Assembly: GCA_940337035.1 (NCBI GenBank)
Contig: OW679197.1
Location: 36,958,466 to 37,022,465, forward strand
DNA: 64,000 nt
From: Agriotes lineatus
Taxonomy: Eukaryota > Arthropoda > Insecta > Coleoptera > Elateridae
Direction of reading: 5' to 3'
In this document: positions 11,055-22,000 of the stretch, one piece after another
How positions within the stretch are numbered: the first letter of the stretch is position 1
How the letters are laid out: each line of letters begins with the position of its first letter
Made by a program: the position numbers and the translations under genes
Notes under the pieces: model-generated
The model's database searches: none
Seen by the model: only the letters and a program-made list of their open reading frames with translations
Told to the model about the DNA's origin: nothing

Positions 11055-13287
11055 GAGCCAACTTCTTCAGATGCAACTATTCCTCAAAATGTCGAAACTG
11101 AAATTGAAACTTTGCCAGGACGTCAAAATTTAGTGTCACATGGTAAAACTTCTCTTCGTAAACCAGATTACTGTTTTTTTTGCGAAAACGATGTGAAAAA
11201 TTTTGGAAGGCACATTCTGCGCAACCATTCCCAAGAATCTGACGTCATAAAAATAAGTCTTTTGCCACCGAAATCAATTGAGAGAAAACGGCTAATTGCA
11301 ACACTGCGAAAAAAGGAAATTTTTTAAAAAACTTACAATCTTTATTTAAACCTGTTCATACAAGTGCTTTAAAAATTGCGAAAGTAACTATGTTCCTTGC
11401 ACATTTTGTTTCGGACTGTACTCAAGAAAGTTATTGTGGAAACACAAAAACATTTGCCCAGAGAATAAAAACGCAGACACTCGCACAACCCTTGGCGAGG
11501 GACAAACCCTTTTACTGCCAAAATTAAATTTTGACTCCGATTTAAAATTAAAAGTATTTCCTCGAATGATGGCTGATCAAGTATCTTTAACAGCAAAAAA
11601 AAGATTTGCTGATTTGTGCCTTCGGTGCTAGGTTTTTAAAAACTCACAGAGAGCAACACCATATTCACGTATGTTCCAGAAAAATGAGAGAATTGGCAAA
11701 GGTGTTGATGGAGGCGCAAAATATAAACCCAAAAATTAACAATCTTTTAAATCTTCTTCAGCCACAGTATTTTGACGTAGTGGTTAATGCTGTAAAAGTG
11801 ATTGCCAAATACGATAGTCTAAAAGACATATATGGGTCACCTACTTTTGCAATGAACATTAGTAAAAGTTTAAAAGACTGCTGCGATATAGCAATATTAA
11901 AAGTTGTTAAAAGAAAATATATTGCTAACAACATATCTGCTGCAGAAGCTGAAGCCAACTTAACGTTGTTTGTGCGTTTGTTAGAAACTACTTGGAAACA
12001 CGAAATTTCAAGTCAAGCTGGAAACGCCCTTAATACAAAAACGTGGAATAAAATAACTCTGATACCTTTAGCAACTGATTTAAAATATTTAGGCAGTATC
12101 TTATTGATACAGGAAATCAAGCTGAACAAAAGCTTAAAGAAAACATGAAAGATATAAAAAAATTTAATTTATTACTAGAGACTGTTTTTTGTCGATTACT
12201 TCTCTTAAATCGAAAAAGAGTCGGCGAATTGCAACGGATGAAGCTTACTACTTACACGTTGTCAGAAGACAACAAGGCCCAAAATTACGAAGAATTTGCA
12301 GAAGCAGTTACACCCACCGAAAAAATATTATTAAAACGTTTTAAGAGAGTCGTAACCAGAGGAAAACGGGGAAGAGGAGTGCCTGTTTTGTTCAGCAAAG
12401 ATATGCAAGATAATGTGCAGCTTTTAAAACAAGCACGACCACACTGTGTGCGGCAAACTAATTTATTTTTATTTGCAAATCCAAAATCGGACCAACCCAT
12501 TACAGGGTACAAAGTGCTACAAAAACATACACGTCTGTGCGGAGCAAAACATCCTGAAGCATTAACTTCTACTAAATTACGTAAACACCTAGCCACTTTA
12601 TCTCAATTATTTAATATGACTAGTAACGACATAGAGCAACTGGCTACGTTTATGGGACACACTGTAGATGTTCACAATAAGGTGTATCGATTGCCGGACG
12701 ATGTGTTTCAGACCGCAAAAATTGCCAAACTGTTGATGCTAATGGAAAGCGGGGATGCGACGAAATACAAAGGGAAGACTTTAGAGGAAATAGACCTTAA
12801 CATGGATGAAGAAATTCAGGGGAACTCTGACAATGTAACTGATGTTATACAAAACATGCCTTGTAATTCAGGAAGTTCATTAGATATTTGTGATGACGTC
12901 TTGGAAGCTCAGAATGCAACAATAGAAGAAGCGAGCATACAACAATCCAACAACGGTAATATGAAGAAGAAACGACAACTTATCCCATGGACAAAAGATC
13001 AAAAGAAAGTGGTGTTAGCATTCTTTAAGGAGCACATTAAACGTAAAAAACCACCCAAACGAGGCGAATGTGACAGCTTGATACAACAACACCCGGACCT
13101 GTTACAAAATAAACCATGGCTGAAAATTAAAATATTTATTCAGAACCAATACACAAAAAATTCTTACACGATGATGATTCAAATTAGTGATGCCACACAG
13201 CAAATACAATTTTACATTTTTACATTAATGCATTTTTTTATTAAATATTTAGTATGTTGCAGGTTATCTCGTAAATATCATAAATAG
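11055..13287 (+). pseudogene. YR gene exon 5: zinc fingers and tyrosine recombinase
   Basis: Expected to cut and rejoin DNA at the element ends. It starts after TATGCAG at 11055, in phase with the corrected exon 4. Finger 1 is YCFFCENDVKNFGRHILRNH (about 11169). After a frameshift near 11320, finger 2 is CTFCFGLYSRKLLWKHKNIC (about 11401). Two more shifts lie near 11600 and 12090. The recombinase follows: RKRVGELQRM (12211-12240), a basic hairpin RVVTRGKRGRGVP, LRKHLATLSQ (about 12577) and FMGHTVDVHNKVYRLP (12652-12699), giving the R...R...H...Y set with Tyr at 12685-12687. The usual HxxR histidine is threonine. A SANT-like basic tail (WTKDQKKVVLAFFKEHIKRK) follows at about 12988. Similar zinc-finger/YR/SANT-like proteins are, from memory, frequent in fish, cnidarian and aphid genomes. 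This copy is inactive as written. Confidence 0.75.
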
Positions 13288-13548
13288 TGGGTGGAATTGT
13301 TTTTCAATGGACATGAAGATGGGACGCTATTATTATTATTACTATTATTGCATTAAAACTTGGTTTTTATTATTAGTTGTTACCTTTTATATAATTATAT
13401 TGCTTACTTTGCTATATTGTTTGATCACTATTGTTTTACTTACTAGTTATTATTATAATACCTACCCCATGTTAAATTTAACCCAACATACCAAAATGTT
13501 ATACATGCTTGTGTAAACACTTACTCTGTAAGCTAATGTAAACAAAGT

Positions 13549-13562
13549 TAAAATAAAAATAA
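13549..13562 (+). terminator. polyadenylation signal of the YR gene
   Basis: AAAATAAAAATAAAACC, with two overlapping AATAAA-type hexamers, lies about 265 bases after the stop at 13287. Confidence 0.45.
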
Positions 13563-13739
13563 AACCTGCACTTCTTAAGTTTATTAATTCCAATAAATTG
13601 ATTAAACTGATTAAATTAATATTATTGGTTCATTGAAACATATAATAGTAATTTATGTATCCAAAACTAAAAGTAAGACTTTAAAAGTACGAACAAGTTG
13701 TTTACAGCTGAGGTCTTAGCGGAGACTAGAATTACTTGC

Positions 13740-13995
13740 GAACCCACCTATGTTCAATATAGAAAGTTTTGGCATAAAACTCACGTTTTAGTTGATTTTG
13801 AATAATTTTTAATTTTTTAATGCAAAATTCTCAAAATTGGGGGGGGGGGCTGCACTACACGAACCCACCTGTGCTCAATATCGCAATTTTTGGCATAAAA
13901 CTCATGTTTTACTTGAATTTGAATTATTTCTAATTTTTTAATGTAACATTCTCAAAATTGAGAGGGCCGCACTACGCGAACCCACCTATGCTCAA
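13740..13995. repeat. tandem repeat, about 120-bp unit, just over two copies
   Basis: GAACCCACCT recurs at 13740, 13861 and 13978, each followed by a variant of (T/C)GCTCAATAT and GGCATAAAACTCA. The second unit is preceded by a run of about eleven G. Non-coding, in the 3' part of the YR element. Confidence 0.85.
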
Positions 13996-14475
13996 TATCT
14001 AAATGCACTTGCAGAAAACAAAGGTATTTCTAAGTTAATAATTTCTAAAACGGCATTTAGTAACTTTGTTTATTATAACCTTAAGTTTAAAATAAATAAA
14101 TTAAATTCTATGGTTTATGCAGATTATAATATTGTAATAGTTAATTCACAAGTGTTAAGACGGAAAAAAATAATTAGAAATACAATTTAACAGGGATAAA
14201 TAATACGTCCTTATCTAACACAACTTTCTGAAATAATTCCAACATTTTAATTACATGTACTAATGATAAAAGAAAAACAATAAACTAATAAACGTATTGT
14301 CATGAAATTAAACAGAATGTATTTTGTTAGTAAACACTCTCTCAAAGCTTAAAAATTAAATAAAATGGTTAAATTTCACTATTAACAAGAGGTGCGGTGA
14401 ATGACGATGTTGGTCGATCTTTGTAAATCGGAACTGACGGAATCTTCTTTAATAGAGATGAAAGTTGAAATGTAT

Positions 14476-14826
14476 TCAGGTGGAAAGCTTGCCTGAATGG
14501 TATGTTGTAAATAAAATGTGTTGTTGAAGTTCAAAATCCTGTAAAATAGATAGAATTAGCTAAAAATGTAAAATTTTAGGTTAGAAAGTTTTGGTTAAAG
14601 ACTAGTTAAATTTGTTTGTGGCGATTTGTATCCATACGCTTTAGAATATTCTCTCCAGTATACTCTGTAAGCATAGATCGTTTACCTGAGGCCTTTCCTT
14701 TAATGCTGCCCGTTTCATGGAATCATTGAACGAACCGATGAACGTGCTGGGTAACGATTTCGTAGCAGAAGACATCGTTGAGATACTGATTAAAACAGTA
14801 TATGGTGGAATACTGCCAACCACCAT
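14476..14826 (-). CDS. possible two-exon small ORF on the opposite strand of the YR element
   Basis: On the minus strand an ATG at 14826 opens 47 codons (MVVGSIPPYTVLISIS...) up to CTCAG|GTAAAC at 14686. An acceptor TTTTACAG precedes 14538, and a second exon of 21 codons including the stop ends at 14476. The phase is consistent. The product would be 67 residues with no recognised domain. Plausible splice sites occur often by chance in AT-rich DNA, so this is a weak call. If real, it would be a second gene of the transposon. Confidence 0.2.
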
Positions 14827-15226
14827 CGTTATGACGTTCTCCAGATCAAAAATATGCTTCTAGCGTAAACTCATCATGCTAAACGTAAAACATGGTTAAC
14901 CTAAAATTACAACAAAGGTGGGTAAATCAATATGATTATTTAAATCTGCGTCATTTACCTGATTTTCTTACCTAATAAAGAGGCCGAAACGACGTTTAGT
15001 TGTGATGAAAACTTCTTCTTTTGCATTAGATAAGCATTAATAATCCTAACTTCAACGGTAAACCCAATCGAGAAAAATGTCCATAAAATGTTAAATTATA
15101 ACATTCGCCATGTTCACTATGAACCTTCCATCTCACTCTTTCACAAATTCGACGTGCATTTTGCGAGGCTTATACGCGGCAACGCTGTCAGACGCCGAAA
15201 AGTAGGCAACATGGAGAACAATATGC

Positions 15227-15477
15227 TTTCGGACGCGCAAAGAATAGTGGTATATCCGGTTTTTCGATATATACACCGGACGCACATACAATAGTAAGGT
15301 ATAAAGACGCACAAAGGTAGCACGATGTAAATTTCTTAATAACTACGTAAATAAGCATAATTTCACAATATACATTGTAGTTTCGGAAGCAGAAAGGCCC
15401 GGCTTATAGATAGGCTACAAAATATTTAGATATACATTGACGGACGCAGAAACCTTGCAAAATGTAAAGAAGCAGAA
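15227..15477. repeat. right-end array of GACGCAGAA motifs
   Basis: Motif variants occur at 15386, 15443 and 15469, with looser GGACGC copies from about 15229. They are in the inverse orientation to most left-end copies, as expected for the opposite terminus. Confidence 0.65.
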
Positions 15478-15487
15478 AAGATAGTAA

Positions 15488-15491
<4 letters not shown>

Positions 15492-15529
<38 letters not shown>
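15492..15529. repeat. (TA)n between YR transposon and Penelope-like fragment
   Basis: TA run separating the two nested insertions. Confidence 0.95.
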
Positions 15530-15530
<1 letters not shown>

Positions 15531-15554
15531 CGAAGGTTTTCGCGGCTGATATGT

Positions 15555-15593
15555 ATTAAAGGTAAACATTTCAGGGTGTCATACCGCTTAATA
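15555..15593. repeat. 39-bp inverted repeat, left arm
   Basis: Exact reverse complement of 16250-16288. Core GGTAAACATTTCAGGGTGTC. Inverted partial copies at the edge of an insertion are known for Penelope-like elements. Confidence 0.9.
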
Positions 15594-15649
15594 AATTTGA
15601 AGATTTCTTCAACTGGTTGAAGAACATCTTGAATGGCGTTTGGGGTTGG

Positions 15650-15686
15650 ACGACGTTTCGACGAAATCACATTCGTCATTTTCAAG
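15650..15686 (-). ncRNA. degenerate hammerhead-ribozyme-like motif
   Basis: The minus strand reads TTGAAAATGA, a stem GACGAA...TTCGTC, then GAAACGTCGTC. Hammerhead cores have CUGANGA, stem II and GAAA; Penelope-like elements are known to carry them. Here the first core differs at two or more places, so activity is unlikely. Confidence 0.4.
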
Positions 15687-16250
15687 TCCTTATAGTCCTG
15701 GTTTGGCTTCTAGTTATGCGGCAACACGACGGACTGTCAACTTGATGTACAGCTGACTGAATAGGTTGTTTATCAATTACTGTGGCAACTAGCATCGAGG
15801 GAGCTGTACTGCTAGAACGGATGGCTGGTGTTCGCAGAGAATGGCCGGCCGTTGCTTGTAGTAACGTTGGTAACCACGATGCAGGTAATCGGCTTGTGTC
15901 GTCGCGGGTGTTCATACAATTCGGACGTTTCACGATTTCGAAATCAATCTTGTGTGAAGTATCCCATATATGATGCACTAGCGATGAAGTGTGTTCCATC
16001 TTCTTAACATAATTCTGATGTTCCTCCTTGCGTGCCTTTATTCTCCGGTTGGTGTGGCCTATGTAGCTGCTATCGCAATCCGACACGGTATCTCGTAGAC
16101 TCCTTGGTTTTTCAAAGGGATGTACTCTTTAGGATTCCTTAGTATGGACTGGATTATTCTATCCGTGGTAAAGGTTGTCCTGATGTTACATTTTCTAAGG
16201 ATTCTTCCGATTTTCTCTGTCGTGCCTCGGATGTAAGGCAGGTACGCCGT
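15682..16250 (-). pseudogene. Penelope GIY-YIG endonuclease C-terminus
   Basis: This is the DNA-nicking domain that starts Penelope integration. Minus-strand translation from about 16240 gives YIRGTTEKIGRILRKCNIRT, then NPKEYIPLKNQGVYEIPC and DCDSSYIGHTNRRIKARKEEH, the YIG part of a GIY-YIG nuclease with the expected following arginine-rich helix. Reading continues to a stop near 15682 without further known domains. One frame change is needed near 16086. Only the C-terminal domain remains. Confidence 0.7.
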
Positions 16251-16282
16251 ATTAAGCGGTATGACACCCTGAAATGTTTACC

Positions 16283-16288
<6 letters not shown>
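16250..16288. repeat. 39-bp inverted repeat, right arm
   Basis: Partner of 15555-15593; it abuts the next (TA)n tract. Confidence 0.9.

Positions 16289-16336
<48 letters not shown>
16287..16336. repeat. (TA)n at the LINE rejoin point
   Basis: TA run after which the interrupted RTE-like LINE continues at 16337. Confidence 0.95.
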
Positions 16337-16339
<3 letters not shown>

Positions 16340-16886
16340 AAACAGGCAGTAACAGCAAGAGCTGGAAATACAACGAAGAATTAAACTATCATGGGCAGCA
16401 TATGGCAGATTAAAATATGTTCTTAAGATGAATCTACCGATGCCCCTGAAAAGAAAAATTTACAATGAATGTATTCTCTCCATAACCACATATGGCTCGG
16501 AAACTTGGGTATTAAATAAAGGAACAATTAGAAGATTGCAAATTCACCAGAAAGCAATGGAACGAAGACTCTTGGGAATAACGCTAATTGATCGTAAAAC
16601 TAACACCTGGATCAGAAGTGCGACCAAAATAGATGACATAATCAGAAGGACCACGTCACTCAAATGGAATTGGGCAGGACACGTTGCCAGGCACCCAGAA
16701 AATTGGAGCGGAAGAATCACAAGGTGGAGACCGTGGGGAGAGCGAAGATCAGTAGGACGACCACAACAACGCTGGTATGACGACCTGAAGAGAGTAGCGG
16801 GTCTGAACTGGTACCAGGTAGCTGAAAACCGAGAGAACTGGCAAAACATGAGAGAGGCCTATATCAAAATGATAGAAAACGGCTAG
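16337..16886 (+). pseudogene. LINE reverse transcriptase, C-terminal part
   Basis: Continuation of 5266-7523. A frame change occurs early. From 16428 it reads MNLPMPLKRKIYNECILS, TYGSETWVLN, then the conserved RTE-type tail: MERRLLGITLIDRKTN, WNWAGHVARHPENW, GRPQQRWYDDLKR and a stop at 16886. The final 150 codons are open. A (GAA)n tail follows directly. Confidence 0.8.
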
Positions 16887-17221
16887 AAGAAGAAGAAGAA
16901 GAAGAAGAAGAAGGAGTCAACCTACTACAGGATTGTAAGTTAAGCATGACAATAAGTTTTATGTGCCCTAGATTGTTATTGGTATTGCATAATGGGAAAT
17001 TCAAAGCATACTAAATGTAATCATTTGAAGACACCCGGTATACTAACTTAACTAATTGTTATAGGTAACAAGAACAAAAAATTTGGTACGCTAGGTTTTC
17101 GACTTACCGTAACAAATCCCATAGAACTACCTGAAATAATCGAAATTGGTTGAAATAAGTATACAAAAGGAAGTGGTAATATGCCCTTCTCTACCACTCT
17201 TCTGAGGAATGCTCACAACCT

Positions 17222-17715
17222 CATCATCACCATCATCATCATCAACAACATTATCATCACTCAGCTGATCTGCGTCCACTGCTGGACATAAGCCTCCCGT
17301 AGTTTAATCCATTCATACCGATCCTGTGCTGTGTTCATCCAGTTTGTCCGGATTCTCTTGATATCGTCGGACCATCTTGTTGGTGGTCGTCCTCTGCTGC
17401 GATATGCGTCTGCCGCGGTCCCCACTCCAGAGCCTTTTTCGTCCAACATCCGTCCATAAGCCTTGCCAATGGCCCGCCCAGTTTCACTTTAGGGTGCTAT
17501 CCGTTCCACAGCATCAGTTGCTCCAGATATTTCCCTCACATTTTTGTTTGATACCTTGTCTTTCAGAGAAATGCCCAGCATTGATCTTTCCACCTTTCTC
17601 TGAGCAATGCGTATTTTGTTCACAGATTGCTTTGTAAGGGAGACAGTTTCGGCTCCGTAGGTAAGCACAGGGAGCACAAACTTGTTGAAGACCTTCCGTT
17701 TTAGACATATCTCAC
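17222..17715 (-). pseudogene. 5'-truncated RTE-like LINE fragment
   Basis: The minus strand from about 17677 gives LPVLTYGAETVSLT and VERSMLGISLKDKVSN, then after a frameshift GRPPTRWSDDIKRI and NWMNTAQDRYEW (about 17380-17270). This is the same C-terminal domain as 16428-16886 from a different copy. The 3' end is an ATC/GAT microsatellite at 17222-17255. Confidence 0.75.
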
Positions 17716-17883
17716 AACCTACACCAGCTCTAATCTTTCGGAGGTTTGTGGTTGTAAATAAGCACCAGACATCGGCTTTTGAGGTTAATTAAAAATAAAC
17801 AAAGTGGGCGCCAACAAAAACAGTCTTCGAGCGGCCAAATACACTCACATGCCACATAGGACCTCAGCTTACATTAACCTAAA

Positions 17884-18222
17884 GTTGGGCTCCATAGCTC
17901 AGTGGTTAAGCATTCTGACTACTGATCTAAGGGTTGAGAGTTCTATGCCCCATCCCGGTTTTTAAAAAATTTAAAAATGCGGACAAAAACCTCTGCAGAA
18001 TGCCATAATTCGGAAGTTATGTAAAGCCGTGGGTCCCATGTTACTACGATGTGTAGCATGGAAAAGATCCTTTGCTAGGGTTGAAGCTACTTAGTCTCGG
18101 TAAAATTCTAAGTGCCACTAAGGTACCTGGTACTCTGCATGCCTAGACCTTGTCCACGGGTTGCAGCATGAAGGCCTATGTGCTTGACAGCAGTCTCCCC
18201 ACAAATACTACTACTACTACAC
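17884..18222 (+). mobile_element. tRNA-headed SINE with (ACT)n tail
   Basis: The head resembles a tRNA: A box TAGCTCAGTGG near 17895 and a degenerate B box near 17936. The body ends in ACTACTACTAC. It is flanked by TAACCTAAA (17875-17883 and 18223-18231), a target duplication. Confidence 0.7.
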
Positions 18223-18607
18223 TAACCTAAACTCTGAAATAATGAGCCTGTTGGGAGGTCATAGAAGGGAAAACATGCCAGTAGTACGAGGTAACTAACT
18301 GTGCTTTAATGCTTAGTAAGACAAACTAATAAATACCGTGGACGAGCGATAACCCAAATTCGTCAATGCTAAAGACTTTGACATACATTGTCTTTCAAGA
18401 GATTAGGGACAGTACAACACGTGACGCTGGGTTTACAAATGCAAAACAACCCAGGTTACTTAGAATGCAATGAAACACTGCGCAGTGATTAATGAAATGG
18501 AAATTTTTAACAGTTCTTAGGTACATGAAAATATTTCGTGTTGTCAATGAGGGCTCAGTATACCACTACGTGTAATCTGGCCACCTAACCATGAGTGCAA
18601 AATACAG

Positions 18608-18837
18608 TGGCCCAGCGAGCTAATGCTCGTCTCTCAGGCGGCCGGCCCAGATTCGAATCCCGACGGACTCTAGAAGGATTTAAAAATTGTACATTTCCCG
18701 GCTACCACCCGTTAACCCCTAAAACTGGAATTCTTCTTCCATTTTGACGGGCAAGGCTAGCCACCTACCCGGCTTACGAGTTAACACTTTGTGGTTAAAA
18801 TTAGGCCACTGGCCTATAATAAAGGGAAGAAGAAGAA
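18608..18837 (+). mobile_element. tRNA-headed SINE with (GAA)n tail
   Basis: A box-like AGCGAGCTAATGCTCG and B box GATTCGAATCCC (about 18650) followed by a 170-bp body and a GAAGAAGAA tail. The tail matches that of the RTE-like LINE at 16884, suggesting that LINE type as the partner supplying the machinery (inference). Confidence 0.6.
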
Positions 18838-18956
18838 TTACATTTATTTGGAAGAAGGATGCTTAATTAATATAGCAAAATATATAAACAATTATACATT
18901 ACGCTAAATAAAAATTCACATGTGCCACAGCAAAGACGTTGTCAGCGTAGTTTACA

Positions 18957-18980
18957 GATAATAATAATAATAATAATAAT
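18957..18980. repeat. (TAA)n microsatellite
   Basis: About eight TAA units upstream of the R4/Dong-like element, separated from a second TAA tract by 62 bp. Confidence 0.9.
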
Positions 18981-19058
18981 TGTCTTTTCAGAAAGAGGAA
19001 AGTCCGATAGTGTAAACTATCGTGGAATACAAAACATTTAAAATAATAATAATAATAA

Positions 19059-22000
19059 CTCCCGCAGAGGAGTATATCCATGCAGAAGCATCCAAATGGT
19101 ATACTTTGATAAGTAGCGACACCACGGACTTCAGCTCTTCACAGTGGACCAGGGGACAACTGGAAGTATAAATCCCCCTGCTTCAGTACAACCATACAAA
19201 TCCACGTGTGGTTCGACAGGGCTCTACTGAAGTGGACTTTATACACCCTGTAAGCTGGCAGTAGCTTAAAAATGCAATGACCCATACGCATATATGGAGA
19301 AAAATTAAAATAAGCGAAGTAGGGCTGTACCTGACGCGGGACACGAGCCCGACGACGACAATAGCAATAACCAAGAAGTTTTGATTCAAAATTCTGCCAA
19401 CCGTGTTTTAACAGCAATTCAGTCAGCTACCACTAAGGCAGGAAAACCTCGACAGCGCATGAAATGGTCAGTTGAAATGAACATGAGTGTCATGCGTTGT
19501 TATTTCAAAGCTACAAAATTAGAAACCGATATGACATGTACCGAGCACGAATGCATACACTTTTTCTAAATCAACATCCAGAATTCACTGTTACAGAACA
19601 AAGAATCGCCGACCAACGAAGTGCAATTCTAAGCAAAGGACTATTATCACCACCAATAATAGAAACCATCAGAGCAGAACTAGAAAGTGAACTAAATGAA
19701 AGAAGACAAACTGTGAAGCAAGTAGACAGAGAACCACAAGGCCTGAATGAAGAAATAGAACACAGTAGTAAAGAAAATGATATAGCCCAAGAGTTTATTC
19801 CTGTAGCACATAATGAAGTCGAACACCAGGTAAGAATAGAATCTACAGGAAACACAAACCAGAATAATCTGAGAGAACGTCTGATAAATGAACTAAACAC
19901 CACGCTGACGATCTGTAATGGAAGGGACCCAACTAGAAGACCAGTGATCCCTAAATAAAATTCATCTGTCAAACTAGCACAAATAGTGGAAACTGTTAAT
20001 AGAATTTTACCGGAATATCTAGCACAAACCAATAATTTCGCAGAAACTCTTTTTTATACTGCGCCGCATTTGTATGTGCAAAAGAAAATGTTGCAAATAT
20101 TAATCATTTATCGGAAAACAAATGCAAGTCCAGAAGAACACCTGAATGGCAACTACGGTTGCAAAGCAAAATCGTCAAACTGCGAAAAAATGTGAACCGT
20201 TTAACTCTCCATATCCACGGCCAAAGAGGTGAAGGGCTGTTACGAGAAATTAAAAAAATATTTAAAAATTATAAAATACATACAGCGGATGAAGAAGACA
20301 AGATAAAAGCAGAAGAGTTTCTAGATACGCTAAAACAAAAACTAAAAGCGTTGTCTAAAAGACTTAGACATTACACGGATAGTAACAAAAGAAGATTTGA
20401 AAATAAACTCTTCCATGAACGAGAAGGAAAATTTTACCGCCTAATTGAAGGTCAAAATAACAATGAACCACAGAAAGTGCCAAATAAGGATGACATTCAG
20501 AACTTTTGGACAAACCTCTGGTCCGTTAATACACAACAAAGCAGCAAAATGGATCAGAGAAGAAACAAATAAAATACGACTCACAAATGAGATGGAGTTC
20601 ACCAATATAACAAAGGGAAACGTTACCAGTATAATTAGTAAAACACATAACTGCAAAGCACCAGGCAATGATAACATCCATAATTACTGGTTAAAGAAGT
20701 TCACAAGCGCACACGAAAAGTTAACGTATCACTTTATTATAAAACCCGAATCCATGCCGAACTTTCTCTCCGAAGCAATTACCTATCTTCTTTACAAAGA
20801 TGGTGACTCTAGTGACCCATCCAACTACAGGCCTATAACATGCTTACCAACTACAAACTTACCAAAATTCTAACTGCTAGTATAAGCGAATCAATTTATA
20901 AACATTGCGAGAACAATAGTATACTGGCTGAAGAACAAAAAGGGTGTAGAAAACATTCACAGGGTTTCAAAGAACAACTGATAATCGACCCAAGCCTACA
21001 AGAAAAACAGAAATATTTATCAGCATATATCGACTATCAAAAGGCATATGATTCTATTCCACACAGCTGGTTGTTGGACGTCTTGAGTATATACAAAATT
21101 CATCCAATTAGTATTAACTTTCTGCAGTATAATATAACTACCTGGAAAACTAGTATCCAAGCACGACTCCATGGCCAAATAATAACTACAAAACCAATCA
21201 ATATTAAACGGGGAATTTTTCTAGACGACGCTTTCAGTCCCATTTGGTTCTGTTTGGCAGTTAACCCACTTTCGAGAATGTTGAACAATGGAAATTTAGG
21301 CTATAAAATTACAAGTCTGGGTGATAGTTCTATTCGATTGTTGCACTTAATGTCTATGGGACATTAAAATATACTGCACTACTTCTCAACATTTAAAACA
21401 AAGTTTGAAAATAATAGAACCATTTAGTAAAGATATAAACATGAACTTTGGATTACACAAATGTAAGACACAGTGTATAAATCGAGGAAAAAGAGAAATA
21501 ATCGACTATGAAATAAGTGACGATGAAAAAATAAAAGGCATGGAGGAAAGCGAAATTTACAAATACTTAGGGATAAAGCAGTCAAGATTAACAGATGAAC
21601 AAGTAATAAACACTGAATTAAGATCAAAAGTTTTACATAGCATCAATAAGCTAATTAAAACTAAGCTCAATGGTAAGAATTTAATGAAAGCTATTAATAT
21701 TTACACGGTTTCTTCACTCACGTACTTATTTGGAGTTATTCATTGGACAGATACCGATTTCCAAAATAAACGACTTGCCATCAGTAGTGTGCTTACTACT
21801 GACAAGTTACATCATCCACGATCCGCAGTAGAGAGACTCACCCTACCACGTGCCGAAGGGGGGCGAGCATTGATAGACATTAGCAATCTACAAAATAAAC
21901 AGAAGATATTATTAAAACAGTATTTTTTCACAACACAGGAAACGTCAGATTTACATCGTGCCATAGTTTTGTTAGATAATAAATACTCACCACTTAACCT

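Larger units (their letters stand above)
7575..15491 (+). mobile_element. tyrosine-recombinase DNA transposon with spliced gene (7.9 kb)
   Basis: Bounded by (TA)n tracts and inserted in an RTE-like LINE. The left end has three TTCTGCGTC motifs (7592-7600, 7624-7632, 7641-7649) and inverted copies at 7658-7666 and 7811-7819. The right end has GACGCAGAA at 15443-15451 and GAAGCAGAA at 15386-15394 and 15469-15477. Read inward, TTCTGCGTCCTTACATTGT on the left pairs with TTCTGCTTCTTTACATTTT on the right (16 of 19), an imperfect inverted repeat. The only substantial gene is a spliced zinc-finger tyrosine recombinase (8078-13287). A hAT-like MITE and a hairpin MITE sit in its last intron. No DDE transposase or reverse transcriptase is present. 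Limits are set by the TA tracts; a target duplication cannot be read in TA sequence. Confidence 0.75.
15530..16288 (-). mobile_element. Penelope-like element, 3' fragment
   Basis: Minus-strand copy between two (TA)n tracts. It starts with the end of the reverse-transcriptase/GIY-YIG ORF at high coordinates and ends near 15530 with a terminal region whose plus strand reads CGAAGGTTTTCGCGGC, a familiar Penelope-type end. An exact 39-bp inverted repeat lies at 15555-15593 and 16250-16288. A hammerhead-ribozyme-like stretch lies at about 15650-15686. The reverse transcriptase itself is absent (5' truncation). Confidence 0.7.
5235..16915 (+). mobile_element. RTE-like LINE split by nested insertions
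   Basis: One LINE copy lies in two blocks, about 5235-7523 and 16337-16915. The upstream block ends in ...ITKVETY just before a (TA)n tract. The downstream block resumes after another (TA)n tract with the next part of the protein, which in this family follows VETYKYLG with a stretch on a tetrad of basic residues and then LPMPLKRK. The copy ends at a (GAA)n tail (16884-16915), a usual 3' signature for RTE-type LINEs. About 8.8 kb separates the blocks and holds a tyrosine-recombinase transposon and a Penelope-like fragment, both younger than this LINE. Confidence 0.8.
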
